A stretch of 64,000 nt of DNA, from contig NC_082599.1 in assembly GCF_030936135.1 (NCBI RefSeq), positions 6,620,847-6,684,846 of the forward strand, given 5' to 3'. Positions 23,701 through 38,700 of the stretch are shown piece by piece. Origin of the DNA: Gavia stellata (taxonomy: Eukaryota > Chordata > Aves > Gaviiformes > Gaviidae). The notes under the pieces were generated by a model. It saw only the letters and a program-made list of their open reading frames with translations, did no database searches and had not been told where the DNA came from. Made by a program: the position numbers and the translations under genes. Numbering within the stretch: the first letter of the stretch is position 1; every line of letters begins with the position of its first letter.

Positions 23701-26700
23701 ACTTTTCCTACTGACTTCCAGGATGCCAGGTTGTTGCTAGCCACAACGAAGAGAGCCCAGCTGCCTGAAGTGCTGCCCACAGTGTTGCGTGCATCTCGTT
23801 GGCCATGGCAGCGGTTTCACAGACACATCCGAAGGCAGGCATTGTTTTCTGCACTTTTTGTGGCATTGCGTCCACTGGCAGACCCCTGTTTTTAGCAGGG
23901 TTAGAAATCAGACCACAGCTGGTAGCCAGGCAGTCTGCCAGCGTGCTGGGCGCATTAGCCATTTCTCATGATGTATAGCAGCTGAGCTAGATTATTTTTT
24001 TTTTGTGGAAGCTTTGAAACACATTGAGCTTGCCATGTGGGAAAAAGTTCTGTTAGCCCTGTGCTTGTCTGCATCCATTTGTAGCAAGAACACATGAGTT
24101 TGGGAGCATATTTCGGCTCCTGGCTTAAAACTTGCTTTCAGCACATTGTGCATGCGTGCCCAAGACCTCTTCTTAAGATACCAAGGTCCTGTTTCTAGGT
24201 GCAGATCTATGATGTGGTGCATGTAGTCAGGGAAATAAAGCTAAAAGCATTTGTAAATTCAGGAGCTGCTTTTGCAGCTCTCGTGTACCATATGCTGCTC
24301 TCCGGAGAGTAGGATTTCAACCCAACAATCAGACTCCTGTGGGAGTCTTTCACCACTGCTTTGCTGTCCTGGTCAGAGGCTTTGCATGAAGTTACTACTC
24401 CTGAACCAAAATGAGTACTGAACACAGCCAAGGAGGCTGAATGGCTTTCATGGTCTCACTATTCTGTATGGTGCTGCTTTAAGGGATTAATTCACGTTAT
24501 CAGTGTTGGTTTCCTTCTCTTTCTTCAGGTGCTAAGTTTTAAACTTTACTGTTTCAAGGTGGAAGAGGGTAAGAGAGGAGCCACAATATTAATCCCTGCA
24601 CAGCCACACTGACTCTGCTTTTCTAAGGTTATTATCCTAAATAATGAAAAATAAAGGTCTTGTTGCTTTGTGAGTAGCAAAACAAATTCAGCATCATTTT
24701 CTGTGGATCTAACTCGTTTATCTTTAACTTGCCCTTCCAAGCCCATAGTCTCTTCCTGACTACTTGTGGGACTAAGTGGCAATGTGTGCAATGGCTTATT
24801 GAGGATTTGTTTGCATCCCTAAATTGACTGACATGCTGACTGCCATCTTTCAGAATGGATAAGGGGTTGGAGCTACACCATAGCTGGAGCACTAACTACC
24901 GTTGATTTATTTTACATTTCTATAGGATGAGTGGGCGTTTAGTGTATCTGAAATGTCTACTTCTCTCTCAAGTGTGGTTGAAATTGGCCAATGGATTCAA
25001 AAGTTATTAGAGGGGATTAAAAGACAGACAGCATGATCAGATAAGCCTGTTTCCTCAGAAAACTAGGCTAAAAAGGGAAAAAAAATCTAGTGCAAGGACT
25101 CCTGCAATGTCCTCTGTACATCCTGTTTTTTCAGCATCTGCGGTAGTTAATACTGGAAGTTCTGAGTATTTACAAATGAATGATGCAGCACATACAGAAA
25201 TGCCACTCTCCTTTCCTCTGACTGTTTATTTACATTACATCTGCAATATTGAATGTGGTGACCCCATTGATGTGGCATCAATCTTCTATCTCGGCAGTGT
25301 GCACGAGGAGTGGCTCCAGGTTATCCACATCTGAACCCCCCCTTGCCCAAAACAGGATTTAGCTGCCAGGAGACAAGCCCCATAGACTAGCCACTGTTTC
25401 TTGAGGGGCTGTAAGACAAGCCAACAGGTTGGTCATCCTGTATCTTTGAGCAGCTGATGAGGACTTTGCTTCTCCTCAGTCTAGGTGTGAACATGGAAAT
25501 ATTTTAGTTGAGTAGGGATATGAGGCTCTGCCCATCTCAGCCCCAAATATATATTTGACTGGCACCTTTCACAGTGGGCAATACTTTACTGTGTAGAAGC
25601 TGACAGTCCAGTTTATAAATCAATTTTACAGACTCTGGGAGGCAGGGAAGTCCCTGAGTTGCTGTACTTGGTCTTTAGAAAAGAGGTTGCCACTTTGCGT
25701 GTACAGCAAAGCTGATGACCCTTTCATGCCCTTGCACATCCCAGAGCAAACTCTGTTAACTGTGATCCCATGATCCAGGAGGAGTGCTGGAAAGGAGCTG
25801 GGTTTAATGGAGTCTTTCATCTGAGAGGAGGCTGCTGGGATGAAAGCCAACCTCAGTTGCAAGAAAAAAAACAGTTAAAGTCTGTGAAGGTATTAAGACT
25901 TGGAATTTAATTTCAGGCTAGATAAAGGCATGTTCTGGGAGATGGGTTTTGAAATGTGAAGGAAAGGTACGAGGCTAAGATTTGGGGTTCTGGGTTATCT
26001 TGGCATTTCTAGCCCAATTTCCTGTGTTTCTGTTTGTATAGCAGAGCTGGTACAAATCTTCAAGCAGACACACAAATCCAGAAATAAAAGGAATAGCTGG
26101 TTGTGAACCCGCCACCCACGTACACAAATCCAGCGAGCCAGCTGGACTACAGTGTTCCTCCCTCCCTTCCTGCTCCTCTGACATCCCCTTCGTCTCAGCC
26201 GTCATGACATGCCTGAGCTCTTATGAGCATTGCTGAGGCCCATGAGGCAGCTTTCCAGAGTATGATGGGGAACGAGCTCCAGATGACAGTCTGGAGAGAC
26301 TGTCTTGTCCCCCTGCACCTGCAGTGCTGGGGGTCTGGAGGCTTCTGAGCACCCTCAAGGAGAAGAGTTTTTATGCTTCAAAATCAGTGTTTTGACCTCT
26401 ATTTGGAGGAATTCGAATGAGCTGGTGGACAACGTAGTTGTTCAAGGTGATGGACACCAGATGAAGTTCACACCTGCCAAGGAAAAGGTTTCACCTGATG
26501 CTTGCTTGGGCTTACAGACCTTCTGAGTGTGTCTCACCCCAGCTCACGGTGCAGCTGCACTTCTTGCATGGGGAGGCTGCTGGGCAAAGCCTGGGAGAGC
26601 TGGGATCGCTTCATCTAGCTGGTGGAAGATGCAAATAGCTTCATACCTTCCTGCCCTTCATTCAGTCCACAGTGTTTTTGTCTAGCGCCTGGCTAGACAA

Positions 26701-29700
26701 AAGTAATTTCATTTGGGGCATCTGAGTGCTACTATCAAAGAATGAAAACTAGCAACAGGAATTTTTTGGGGCTGGGCTTCAGTTCAGAGGCTAAAAAAAG
26801 TTTGTGCGTGCTTGAAAATCCCTCCCTACCCTTCCCCCTCAGCTGGGCGCTTAACATTGTGAAGGAACGCTTGGTGCCATGCCTAGTCTTCAGCATTAGT
26901 AATTTGCTTTGTTGTCTGTGTTAATCTAAAGCCCCTGACTATGTAGCAAAAATTCAGCCTTCTTGGTGAAGACTGGGAGGAGGGAATTAATCTGGTGTGC
27001 ATAATGAAGCACTACACTTAAGAGGGTCATTATCTGTGAGCCTGCTCTTCAGGAGGGACCAAGCTGCCTTTACCCTGACTGCATCAGGTGTGCTGCTGGG
27101 GGGAAACCACACCATTTCCCACCGCAGCCAGAAAAAAAGCTCTGAAAATGGCTTGGTGTCAGAAAGCAGTTTCCCAGCTGAAGTCTGACATTTCCATTTC
27201 TCCTGGGGACTGCAGAGCTGCTGCCTTTTGGCAATTTGCTCTCCAGAGGCAGTTGAGAATAGGTAGCTTCTGCCCCTGCTTTTGTTGGGTTAGTTTATGG
27301 GAGACTTGGGTGCGCACTGTGCTGTCCGGGAGTGGGTCACTGCCCGGGCCTGAAGATTGCAAGATGCCTTGCAAAGTACTTTATGCTTCTACCCAGGCCT
27401 TGATCTCTCGGTGATTTATGTTCTGTGTATGTTTCTACCAAATGCTTTGCCTACCCCAACCCCCCCTGAAACCAGCTCAGACTCGCTGTTTTCTTTTGTT
27501 GCTAATTTGTGGTGGTGTTTTTCCTTCCTGTGCTGCAAGAGATATAGCCTCATATAACCTAACTCCAAAAGACCCCTGATACTAGCTCCCTCCCACCCTC
27601 CTTATTCCCATTCGTCTTGTGTCTCATTTTGCAATTGCTATTATTTCATCCCTTGGGGGCACTTACTAAGGCTACCCCGATGATGGATGTTGCCAGACCA
27701 GATGCATAAATATTAAGAAAGGTGGAAAGAGCCAGACTTGCAATTTCTTTGTGCAGAACAGTGATGGAGATGCTGTTCTTACAGCTGACCAACATAACTG
27801 CAATCTGAGCTCCAGATTTAAAAGCCTGTAGATGCTGGTTAAGACAAATTTTTATCTGGAACTGTAGCTGGGTAGCATCTTGTGCTCAGGCAGAGAAGCA
27901 AACATGCTAGTTATACTGGTGATTTTCACTAGATGACTAAAGGGCTTGCTCTGGAGGCTGGGCTGGTCTCCAAATGTATACTGTACCTTGTCTAATTTCT
28001 GCTGCTGGTAGAGCGAGACAAATTTGTGACTAGATGATCTTATTTATTTGCAGAGTTTCCTGAATTTTGACATGCAAAATCTGATGTGAACATTGGACCT
28101 TGTGCACGGCCCTAGAAATGATTATGTTAACTGTCAATCTGGGATGTTATCCTTGCAGTGCAGTATCACAAGTCACTTGTGTATGTGACCACCTTAATAA
28201 ATCAGTGTGTGATCGCCTGGAATTGCAAGAGGTTTGGTATTATCAGAAAGCCTGATGGCAATATTCAGATACTGGAAGAACAGAAAGTCTTGATTAACGC
28301 TGAGTTAGCTGTCTCTTCTCTAATGCTGTTTCCAGTTCAATGGATGTCTTGATAATAGTGTTTGGTCTGAAGGCCACAGACTTATTGATGGTCACTGATC
28401 AAAATACCATCACTTCTAATAAATTATGCTGCCCTATTTCTGTTAAGAAGCGCACCAAGGAACAACATCCATAAAAGCAGGGGGAAAATCTGAGCAATCT
28501 CAACAAAGACTCATAGCACTGCTACTCAGAGTGAGAGTGAACATGATTGAAGTACATTTCCAGCAGTAAAATTCGGGGAATGCAAATCTGAGACTGCCAG
28601 CGCATCTTTATTGTGGACCCCACAGCACAGTAAGGCTGCTGTTGTTTCTAGAGGACACCAAATTCAAACTTATCCTGCCTACAACTCTTTCTGTATCCCT
28701 CTTTGCCCGTCTATCCCACCTTGGATCAGGCGTAGTTTTGGAAATTTGAAGATAGATAGATCGGGAGTATTATTAAAAGGGCACAGAATATTTTTCTTAC
28801 AGCTCAGGCTTGCAACTAATACTGCCAAAAGTTTTTGATGGACTAAAATCAGTTTAATGTTCACAGTCTCCAAAATATCACCTCTCTGTTATTAGCTATG
28901 AGTATTGAGGCCAAGTGCTACTGGTCTGATCATGCAGAGGTGTCAATAACCCTACACCCAATACCAACTGTGTAAACTGACACTTTGTAGAATCAGGGAT
29001 TATGAATGTAAAACAATCCTCACCTTGCTAGAGCTGATCTTTCCAGATTAGTGTGGAGTATCTTGGCAATCTTGCCACTGGATCTTACCTTCTCACTTCT
29101 CATGCTCTGGAGGCAAAAGGAAGCTCAACAGATTTGAATTTTCCAAAAATATTAGCCTTCACTTACAAAAAATGTGCAAATTACCTTCCTCTATTTAAAA
29201 CTAACAATCAGAGTCCATTATATTTTCTGTATTAGGAAACGGATTGGAAGACATTTTGTGTCAGAGCATACAAAAACTGACCGAAAGTCCAGAATCACTT
29301 TTGTCCATTTACTACAGCAAAACCTAAAAGCAGCTGTTTGCAGAGTTCACACGTTTCCTTAAGATGAAAACTTTTGCTTTGTGACAACCTATGAGCATCC
29401 ATTAAAACAGAGATTTTGGAGCAGAGCAGATTGTGTGGTACTGCCCATCTGCACATTGGATACCCATGCTTACTTTTTAATAAGAGCAAGGAGCTGGATG
29501 TAATGTCATGCAGTCATAATTCTTGGCAGTTGCTATAGTTCATATGTTTATTGGAAGCTGAAGCTTTGGAGCATTTATCAGATCTCTTTACGCTTCCTGC
29601 ATTAGCACTCGGAGTTTTTTTCAGCTGATCTCTTATGCTGCCGAAGCCCTGTTTGGTAGGGAAAGAGCCATGTGTCCAGTGGTGTGTTTCATGGGGGGAA

Positions 29701-32700
29701 TGACTATGCTGCAAAAAAGTGAACAAGCCCAGAAACACCTGCCTGGACCTGCATGTTTGTAAACTGAGAGGTTTCTTAGATGTTTTGAGAAGGACAGGGA
29801 GATAACTCTCCTGTAAAAGGGTTGGGTGTGAAATGGAAGTGCTAGCCTGAGAGATGATGGACTCTTCCCTTGGAAAGAAGGCGGGTTGTGGCAGACTGAC
29901 CTGGAAGAAGGCAGCTCTTTCTGCAGTCTGAAAGTGGACTGTCAATCTTGGGATGTCATTTAGGGGTTGGACTGAGGCTTGGAGCTGCGCTTTGCAACGG
30001 AGGGGGCTATATGGCAGCCGGAGCCAGGGGAGAGTTTCTGGCTGGTTCATCCAGAAAGCCTCCTCATACCACATGCTGTCTCAGCCACATGGCCACCTTA
30101 GGAGAAGGCTCCAGCAGGGACGAGGACACACATCGACCCCCAGTCTTGTTTTCCGTTCCCTGTGCCATGGCACTGTGGCACTGAGTGTTCAGCAACCCCG
30201 TGCACCTAAGCCGGGCTGGCATGTGCTCCCAGCCATAAAATGAGGGTAATGCTCTTTGCTGTGCAGGGCCGAGGGAGAAGAGATGCTCCCAGCGGTTCAC
30301 AGCTCTTGGTGTGGCTGTGGGAGTTGCAGTGAGGATGATTTCCTGGCTTTCCTGGCACAGCCCTGAAATGCAAGGGGCAGGGCTCACAAGTCTCCCCCTT
30401 TTCTTCCTTTCCTATTGCTTCCATTTCAGTTTAGGAGGTAGGAGGGCAAAACCAGAGGATGCTCTGAGGTCCTCTGCTCCTATGACCCCAGTCTCCTGAC
30501 TAAGCCAGGTAAAGCTGGAATTTGCCGTTAGGAAGGAAATATGGTATAAAATTTCTTCTAGGACGAAATTCCTTCTTTTAATAAAAGCCCCATTTAAATA
30601 ATCAAAGTCCCAGAGATGAGATGCAACTGGCCTGTTTGCCCAAGAGAGCGTTTAAAAATACTTTTACCCAACAGTTGGTCTGAGATCAAACAGACTTGGC
30701 ATTGCACTGTTTCCTGGATAACACGCCTTCATTATTTATTAATCTGAATCAAAGTGCTTGATGTTTTCATGTGATCAGTTAGACAGAGCCTTATCGTCTG
30801 CCTCCCTTTCTTTTTTAATTTGTTGTGTTTCAGGAAAGTTTTGAAGCTGTTGCAGTGGGAAATCCATAGCGTAAGTGGCAGCTTGCTCATCTTTTATTTA
30901 TTTTTGTAATAATCCTGTTGTTACTCATTCAAAGCTCCAAAAGATCCTTGTCCTCAGTCAAAAGTTTTATGCTTGGATGAGATTCTAATCGTGACTTTTA
31001 GAAGAAAAGTGTGTTTTCCTGGTTTTGAATATGTATTATCGCATTTATTGCTTTGTGGTTTAAAGAGAAGTAATTTGTCTGGTCAAAGCTGAGTAATTTT
31101 GAAATACATTTTTATGTTGAGATCAAAATGACTATGTAAAGTTCCCAATTTTTTCATAAACTTTAAAAGCACAAACACAGGGATGTCAAGCCAGTGGGAG
31201 AACCAGGAACAGGATGTGATTAGGGTGATTTCTGGCCTGTTTCCCATCATTCTTGGAGAGAAAGTATTTTTTTCCCCCCCCATGAAAAATCGTGATTTTC
31301 TGTGAGAAATCTGTTCCTGTTTCAGTTTGGAGGCTTCTTTGTTGTACAAAGAAATTTGTATCTCAAAGTAGATGCTCTTTACTAAAATGCTTCTCTTATT
31401 GGAAAAGCATTTTTCTATAGAAATAGAGTTTCAATAGGAAATTTGCAGTCATGTGTTACATGCGGCAGGCAACGCTACTCCCCCTTGCTCTCGAAAGGGT
31501 GGTTTCATACAGAACCTCCACTTCTGCATATCCATGCCAGTGTTGTGGTTTTATAAGCATATTTTCCTATTTTAAAATGTTTTCCTGTCTCCTGTTTTTC
31601 TGTAAAACATCCTCACAAAGAGGGAGGATGATTAATTGGAAACTACAGAGGAAACTACAAAATCAATTGCACTCAAAGAACTGTCTAATGTAGAAACTAA
31701 ACTAATAAAAAACCCCGGAGAAATATCTGGGTTTTTTCTCTCTCCTTATTCAGTCATAGGAGTCTTAGCTGTTACTTGGAGAATTTTTGTGAAACAGAAT
31801 TGTAACCCTTATATATTATCTTACTGGTGCTCAGCTACACATTATCTGTGAACATAGCAAACAATATAAAAAAAAAAGGCAAAAACTATCTTGATGGGCT
31901 TCAGACTTACTCTGACCATTTACACCAAGGGAAGATCTGATCCCCAAGCTGATTGTGCTTCTTTATAAAACTAATCCGTAAGATTTTCTGCTCATAAATA
32001 ACTGTGAAATGATTGAACTTTAAAACATAAGACTTCTCATGTGCTAAACCTCACGGAAGAATAATCTCTTGATAAATTTAGTTTTAAAGTAACGGAAGCA
32101 TAGATGATTGCAATTCTATTTTTAGACATGCGCAGTAAAACATTTCTGTTTGATTTGTAGTAATGTTAGTTTAAGTCAGAGCCTCCAAATGAAGACAGAG
32201 ATACGAGAATGAGCAGGAGCAGCAGGGTCGGTGTGGTGAACCATCTTGGCCCTGGGTTCGGAGGCAGTTTTGGAAAGATGAACCCAGACTGTTTGCCAGG
32301 GCAGGGAGAAGGATGCAGTGAGTGAGATATGAGATGGCCAGAGCTGATGGCATCACTAGCCATGTCAGAAGGACTTGAAGACCAGGGCCTGTATCTCTGC
32401 TACCTATTTGTACCAGCCAACAGAAAGCAAAGCACACTTAAACCATCCATTCTTGGGATCAGCCCAGTGTGTATTGGGTAAAATGGAGGCAGTGATGTCT
32501 GTGCTATCAAGCTGTACCTAAATAAGAGATACAAGTAGACCAGACATTGAGATGGGTTTCTGTTTCAGGTGTGTAAGGAGAAGGGAGTTCAGATAAATCA
32601 GCAGAACTCTGTTCTGGACTATCTTACTCTTGTTAGCCACTGTGAGAGTAAATGTTAAGCATGTGAAGTGGGATTTCCCATAACATTCTTAATGCGAACC

Positions 32701-35700
32701 TTTAATTTAATTTAGATTCACCTGGGAATATTATAAATTGTAAGAATTGAGAGGATCAGTAATGCTTTTAATGGTCTGATCTTTCGAGCTAGATGTTCTT
32801 GCTGGGGCCTAAGGGATGGTTTACAGGCTCTCTTCTGTGTTTTGTGACAGCATTTTACATGGCTGTCTTTGCCAGCTCCATCTCCTCAGGGGGATGGAAA
32901 GGGGAGGTAGGACAAGTCATGCCCAAGGCTGCAGTACAAAGCTGCAATCTGGTCTGCTGTGACCATTTCTTCCAGGACATCATCTTTAACTTCTCTGCAG
33001 CTCACTGCCTTGGAGATCAAGTGAGAAGCAGTTTCCACAAAGGATGGTGTGGTCGGTTAACCTTGTCTGGCTGCCAGGTGCCCACCAAGCTGCTCTCTCA
33101 CTCCTGCCCCTCAGATTGGATTAACCCACCATAGATTGTTATTAGGTAAAGGGGACCTAATATATAACCATCCTATCTAAAGGATGGTTATTAGGCCCTT
33201 GGATACTGTGAAATGTATCCTGGAGACATGGACAAGGGGAATCTGTGAAATGCCATCCAAATTTGTGTCCCTTCTTTCCCCCACTTGCATTTCTCTCTTC
33301 TCTGCCTGGCAGTAGAGATGGGCAGTGGAGGGCTTGGATCCCAGACAGCTTTTCCGGTGTAGCACTACAAGTTTTGGGAATACTTTTGGAAAGGAAGTAG
33401 AGTCAGGGAAGCATATTTTGGAGCCAGGCTAAACGCTTGTGTGGGAAGAGAGGAAGACAAGCCCAAGACTTGAGTAGGAAGTTGGCTGTGAACTAGGACA
33501 GATGTGCATTTTCAGCTCTTTTTTGGGTTGTTTTGTTGTGGTCCCCTAGGAGTCATGGATGCCACTAGTCTGTATTTCACTCTACTTTTTATAAATATTA
33601 GCTCAAAACAACTTTTGCCCATGTAACTGCACACCTCGGATCTCAAACATCCCTTTAATTTGTAGAAACAAAACAAAAGACAGAAAATATTTTCCACATT
33701 TATGAGTCCATGGTGGGTCTGAGAGCATCAGGATAACCTGGGTGGTCATGTTTCTGGGAACAACGTGGTTGCCATGGACTAATTAAATGTATGCAGTTCG
33801 TTGAAGCTGAAGATCTATACTTTAATGTTGTAAAGTAATTGTGGGCACTGGAAAGCTATTGTAGAAGTGTTAGAGTTTACCACCCGCTGGGATGGAACAG
33901 CCCCGTGCTCCGCTCCTTCATCACCATGCATGTAGAGGTAGCTGGTCCCTTTTTTCTGAGAAGAGTCAAGCAGAAGAAAAGCTAACACACATCACACACC
34001 TTGCATCATGTTCCATAATGGTCTCAATTTGGGGGCGGACACACGGATTTCAGTCCAGATGCCCCTGCTCTGTCAGAGAAGAGCAGACATGCAAGTGTAG
34101 ACACTCAGTTCACAGGTACCTACAGGTACATATCAACACCTAAATTTAGGTGTCCTAATAAACAAATTGAATCTTCAGGACCTTTGCTAGGGTCCAAAGC
34201 ATAGTTTATCTCACTGAAGCAGACATGTAAAAACAGGATTGATGACCCATGTCCTAATAGTGTCTACTTCTCCTAACATCCTACATTTCTTTGGTTTGGC
34301 TAATCTGTTCCAATGCATTCAAGAAGCTAGTTTTTAGTTGATTCATTCTATCCTGTGTATAAGGCTATTTCACAAGAGTTGCACATCAAATACATATTTT
34401 TTTTTTAGCTAAAAATTTCTAGAATACAATATTTGTCCTGTCTAAACTGAGGAACTACACTGCAGGATGGATAAAGATACAGGTGAATGTACAGAGGAGC
34501 AGGCAGTATGTGAATTATTAGCCCCTTACATGACAGATTAAAAATTAAGAGATCTGACCAAAATCTTCCCTTTTCTTGTCAAACTTTTATTTTTAGTTGA
34601 AATTGTCTTGGGAAAGGAAAAAAAAACCAAAATCTGAATGTTCAAGCAGTACAGTCACTTCTATATCATTTTAGGACCCTATCAGAGTGGGTGCTATTAT
34701 ACCTTATAGACATAATGTCCCTTGCGGGCTCTTACCTTGCCCCCAGTATTTATATATTATTGTGGGTCTCTAGCATAGAAAGAACCCTGGCTATATATGT
34801 GGATTAGGGTCAAGATATTGAATGATCTCTTGGTGCAATTGCTGTTTATCACTGCTATTAGCAATAATAAAGTTATTTTTAGGAAGTGTTTTTTTCTTTC
34901 AGGAAGTGCAAACAGTTCCCAAATTATGGAGCTAGAGCATTTTCCATTTAGAAAACGTCCTGCATTGATACCATCATCAGATCTTTCTCTTTCACAGGCC
35001 ACTTGATGTATTATTTTCTGGTTTACTCATTGACTGTTTGGTCCCATAAGCTAAATTAAGCAAGAAGCCACAACAGGGTTTGCAATACTAGGCCACGATT
35101 GTGTGCTTCCAGTGCATTGTGCCTCAGGCCCAACTGCGTATTACCAACCACTCAAGCATGCACCGTTGACACATAAATGCGTATTTGGTTGTAGCTTGTT
35201 AGTAAATGCAATGTCCCCAGCAGTTTTATCTGGATGATTATATTATTGCTAATTAACAGAAAATGTCATGACTTTTGGAAAATAATTGTTTGTGCAATGT
35301 GTATTTACTCTGAAAAAATCTTCCATGTAGAAAGTTGAGGAAATTTTACAGGGGAGAAGGGGAGGAACATTCACAGAAGCATGAAGTCTCATTGACATCA
35401 GTGGGACATAGCCAAAACCACTCCTGGTAACGTGACTCACTCATGTACCTCTAAAATCATCCACGTTCACCACTCTTTATATACTCCTCAACATTTGCTC
35501 AGATGCACTTTAGGTTTTGGTTAGTGTCAGGAGGAATAAAGTTTAATTCAGGTAACCTACCAGCAAAATGTAGTATCTATAAGGCGGCAATCTTGGTGCT
35601 AGCATTAAAGACTACTAGGTATTAAAAAGAAAACCAATGAAAAATCCCTGGCTTCTCTGCCTCCTTGCTTCCTTCGGCCTCATTTACATAATCGTTTAGA

Positions 35701-38700
35701 GCATTATGTAATTCAAATCAAATAGCTGTCAGTCCGCACCAGCATCCATTGCATCTTTTCCATGAAGCTGCGCTGAGTCACTGGAGTAAATATATTTGAA
35801 AGGAATGACAGAAATGAAATAATTCTGACTCTCCGACGCCAGGGGTCTGACCCACTGCCTATCGCAGTCACACGAAATATTCCCCTTGACTGATGTGAGC
35901 TGAGGATTGCACCCACAGAGCCCATGTAAGCTCTTAACTCTGATTCCTAAACTTGGCAACCAAATCCAGGCAGTTTTCAATTGCAAACGGGCAGAACAGC
36001 CCTCCTCTTTGGACAGCAATAATCTCTCTCTGTCTCTCTGGAGGGGAAAATCTCTTCCATCAGAATGGAAGATCCACTAACTTTATCCAAACAGTATTGT
36101 CAAATTTACAGTGCACTAAATAATGTATCAAATCTTCAATATACCCCAGCAAGTAGCAACCAGCTACTCCCTGATAGGGTCCCTGTTCAATTTGTCCTTC
36201 ATGAGTCTCTATTTCCATTACCGAGCAGGATAATTTTGCCAGTGCACTTCTAAATCTGTCCCTTTTGATTTTTCTCCTGTGTATTTTATTGCAAAAGCAC
36301 TGAAAAGGCCTGCCCATCGCTGGGGCTCCATTAGCACCAAACACCATACAAAGCGATAGATTGGGATCCTGCATCCTTGTCCAAGGGAACTTACTGTGAT
36401 AGACAGGGATGCATTGCATGGGACAAAGAGGACAATAAAGTAACTGTGCCAAAATCACATAGGATCGGTGTGAATGTCACTTGAGGGTTATCGCTGTGGA
36501 AAGGGAGAGGTTTGTGGAAGGGTTATGTTGACTTGGAATAAAGTAGGTATGAGGATGACATCACTTTCTTGGCTAATGTATAGGAAAGGCATAGAGGTGG
36601 AGAAGGATGGGAAGCTGGGTGTAGGTGTAGGCTTGCAGTTGGGGTGGAGTTCAATGAAGGATGGTGCTCGTGGAGCAAAGTGCTCCTGACACTGCAGTCT
36701 TGGCAGGACCTGCTGTCTCACCTCGTATTCGTGGGATGTGGAAAGGGGACCTGCCACCTCTCACAGCTTAACACTGTATGATTTGGGTCTGTCCCTCCCA
36801 GCCTCTCACATCTAGTATTTTCTTGACCCTTCACCTCTGTCTCTTTTTGTTTCTGTCACCTGAAAGAAGGAAAACCTATATTGCTCTGTTTACTGTTAAA
36901 AATGGAGTTCAGTTGTTATGTCATGTTTGTCTCTTAGTTCGGTGCTAAGATTGTGAAAGAGGCACTGGCTTTGCTTATAGAGTGTCATCCATCTTTTTTA
37001 ATGTAAACATGCCAGTTCTGGTGATAGCTTTTATAAGTCTGTTGGTTTTCCCTGCTGATGAAATGTGTCTCCATAACTTAGATGAGGGGGGTGGATATCA
37101 GTGATGCCTTACTTATAACTTTGTGGTAATACATCAGACAGCTTTCTAACTGCGGCTCCCTCTCCTCTGGAAGCACACAACAAAGCTTTTGGTGGCCAGC
37201 ATAAAACCTGCCTTCTTTCAGCAGCTATCTCATAATGGTATCAGAATATATTTTAATAGCTGTTTTACAACTTCCTATATCCATTAGAATGTCTTTACAA
37301 AACACTCTGTGAATAAAATGGACCAGATTTGATATATTTTATTCATGTGAGCATTCAAAGCACCTAATGGTGTGAGTAGTATATATTATATTTAGGACAA
37401 CGTGGAGTTCTCCTGTAGATTTCTTACTTCTTGTTCAAAAGCTAGTGACTGCATCCTGAGCTGAAAACATTCCTCTTTCTTGGTAGCTCTTTGCAAGCTC
37501 TGTTGGTTTGCAGGAGCAAAGGAGAAATCTTTCCCTGCATCTGAAGGCTGAGTAGTTTATAGTAAAATAACTCTGAGGCCAATCTCTAGTTCATTAAAAT
37601 AGACATGAAAATCTGTTGGGTGCAGAGAATTATAATTTTCAGCAAAATATAGAGATGCACACTGGTAACTATAATGTGCTACTTCCCTCTTGCTTATTAT
37701 GTCATTTGGTTGCAGCATAATTTGAAATAAAAACACCTGCAAAGAAAGCAGAGTATTTTTAGCTCCCTAAAAATATATATTTTATCATAAGAGAAGACTT
37801 AGTGCCAGTATTTAATTCTTGGCATAACATGTGTCATCTCCAAATACTGTTTCAATATCAGGATGAAATCTTCTGAATTAATTTCCTTTTCGCACATGTT
37901 AGCTTTCTGAAGACTTTATCTTATCAATAAGTCATTGGTAATGTCAGAATGCTGCAATTCTGATGAGCGAGATGCCAGCAAAACTCATTAAGCTGGATTT
38001 AAAAGAAGATACAACATAGGCAAAGCTGGTTGTGACGAAAGGCTCGTGCGTCGGTGACTCTGAGATTTCGGTATGGACATTTTGTGTTTTTCTTTTTCTC
38101 AGTGGTGTGAACGCAATGAGTTCTCTTCCTTATTTATTTCTGCCCTTCATTGGCATGCATGGTGAACAAGCAAGGCTCATTTTAGGAAATCTGTGTTACG
38201 CGATGTCATATCAACCTGCAGGGTTGCCTTGTGACGCGGGCAGCAAGAGGAACTCTGTCTCACAGCTCCTCCTGCGTCAGTCTGGGGCTGATTTCAGAGC
38301 TGTGCTTTTTCTAGGAGATCTCGTTCGAGAGCTAAACATTGCAGCCATTTCCATCAGGTTTTTGTGGAGTACAAAACCTTTCCCCTGCAAGCCAGCCACA
38401 GGAGCCTGCCCGGTCCCCGGCAGGCATTGGTGCCTCCAAAGCCTCTGCTGTGTTCGGCAGCACCCCATTTTGCACCTTTGACTCCAAGCTCACCCAACAA
38501 TATGTCTCTGCGTGAAGATGCATTTGCAGATGGCCTTCACCTGTTGCAAAACCCCCAGGATTTTCCAGCTCCCTGCAAACTGGGTTACCTTCTAGACCAT
38601 TACTTTAAAACCTCAATTACACGCTCTGTGGTGTTCGTGCTCCGGTGTGAAGGTACTCTCTTTAAAGAAAGCATTTCTATCCGAATATTCCTGGTCCTAA

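Noticed and set aside
29514..30074. 186-codon open frame on the - strand
   Set aside because: No family resemblance, no splice context and no compositional sign of coding; consistent with chance.
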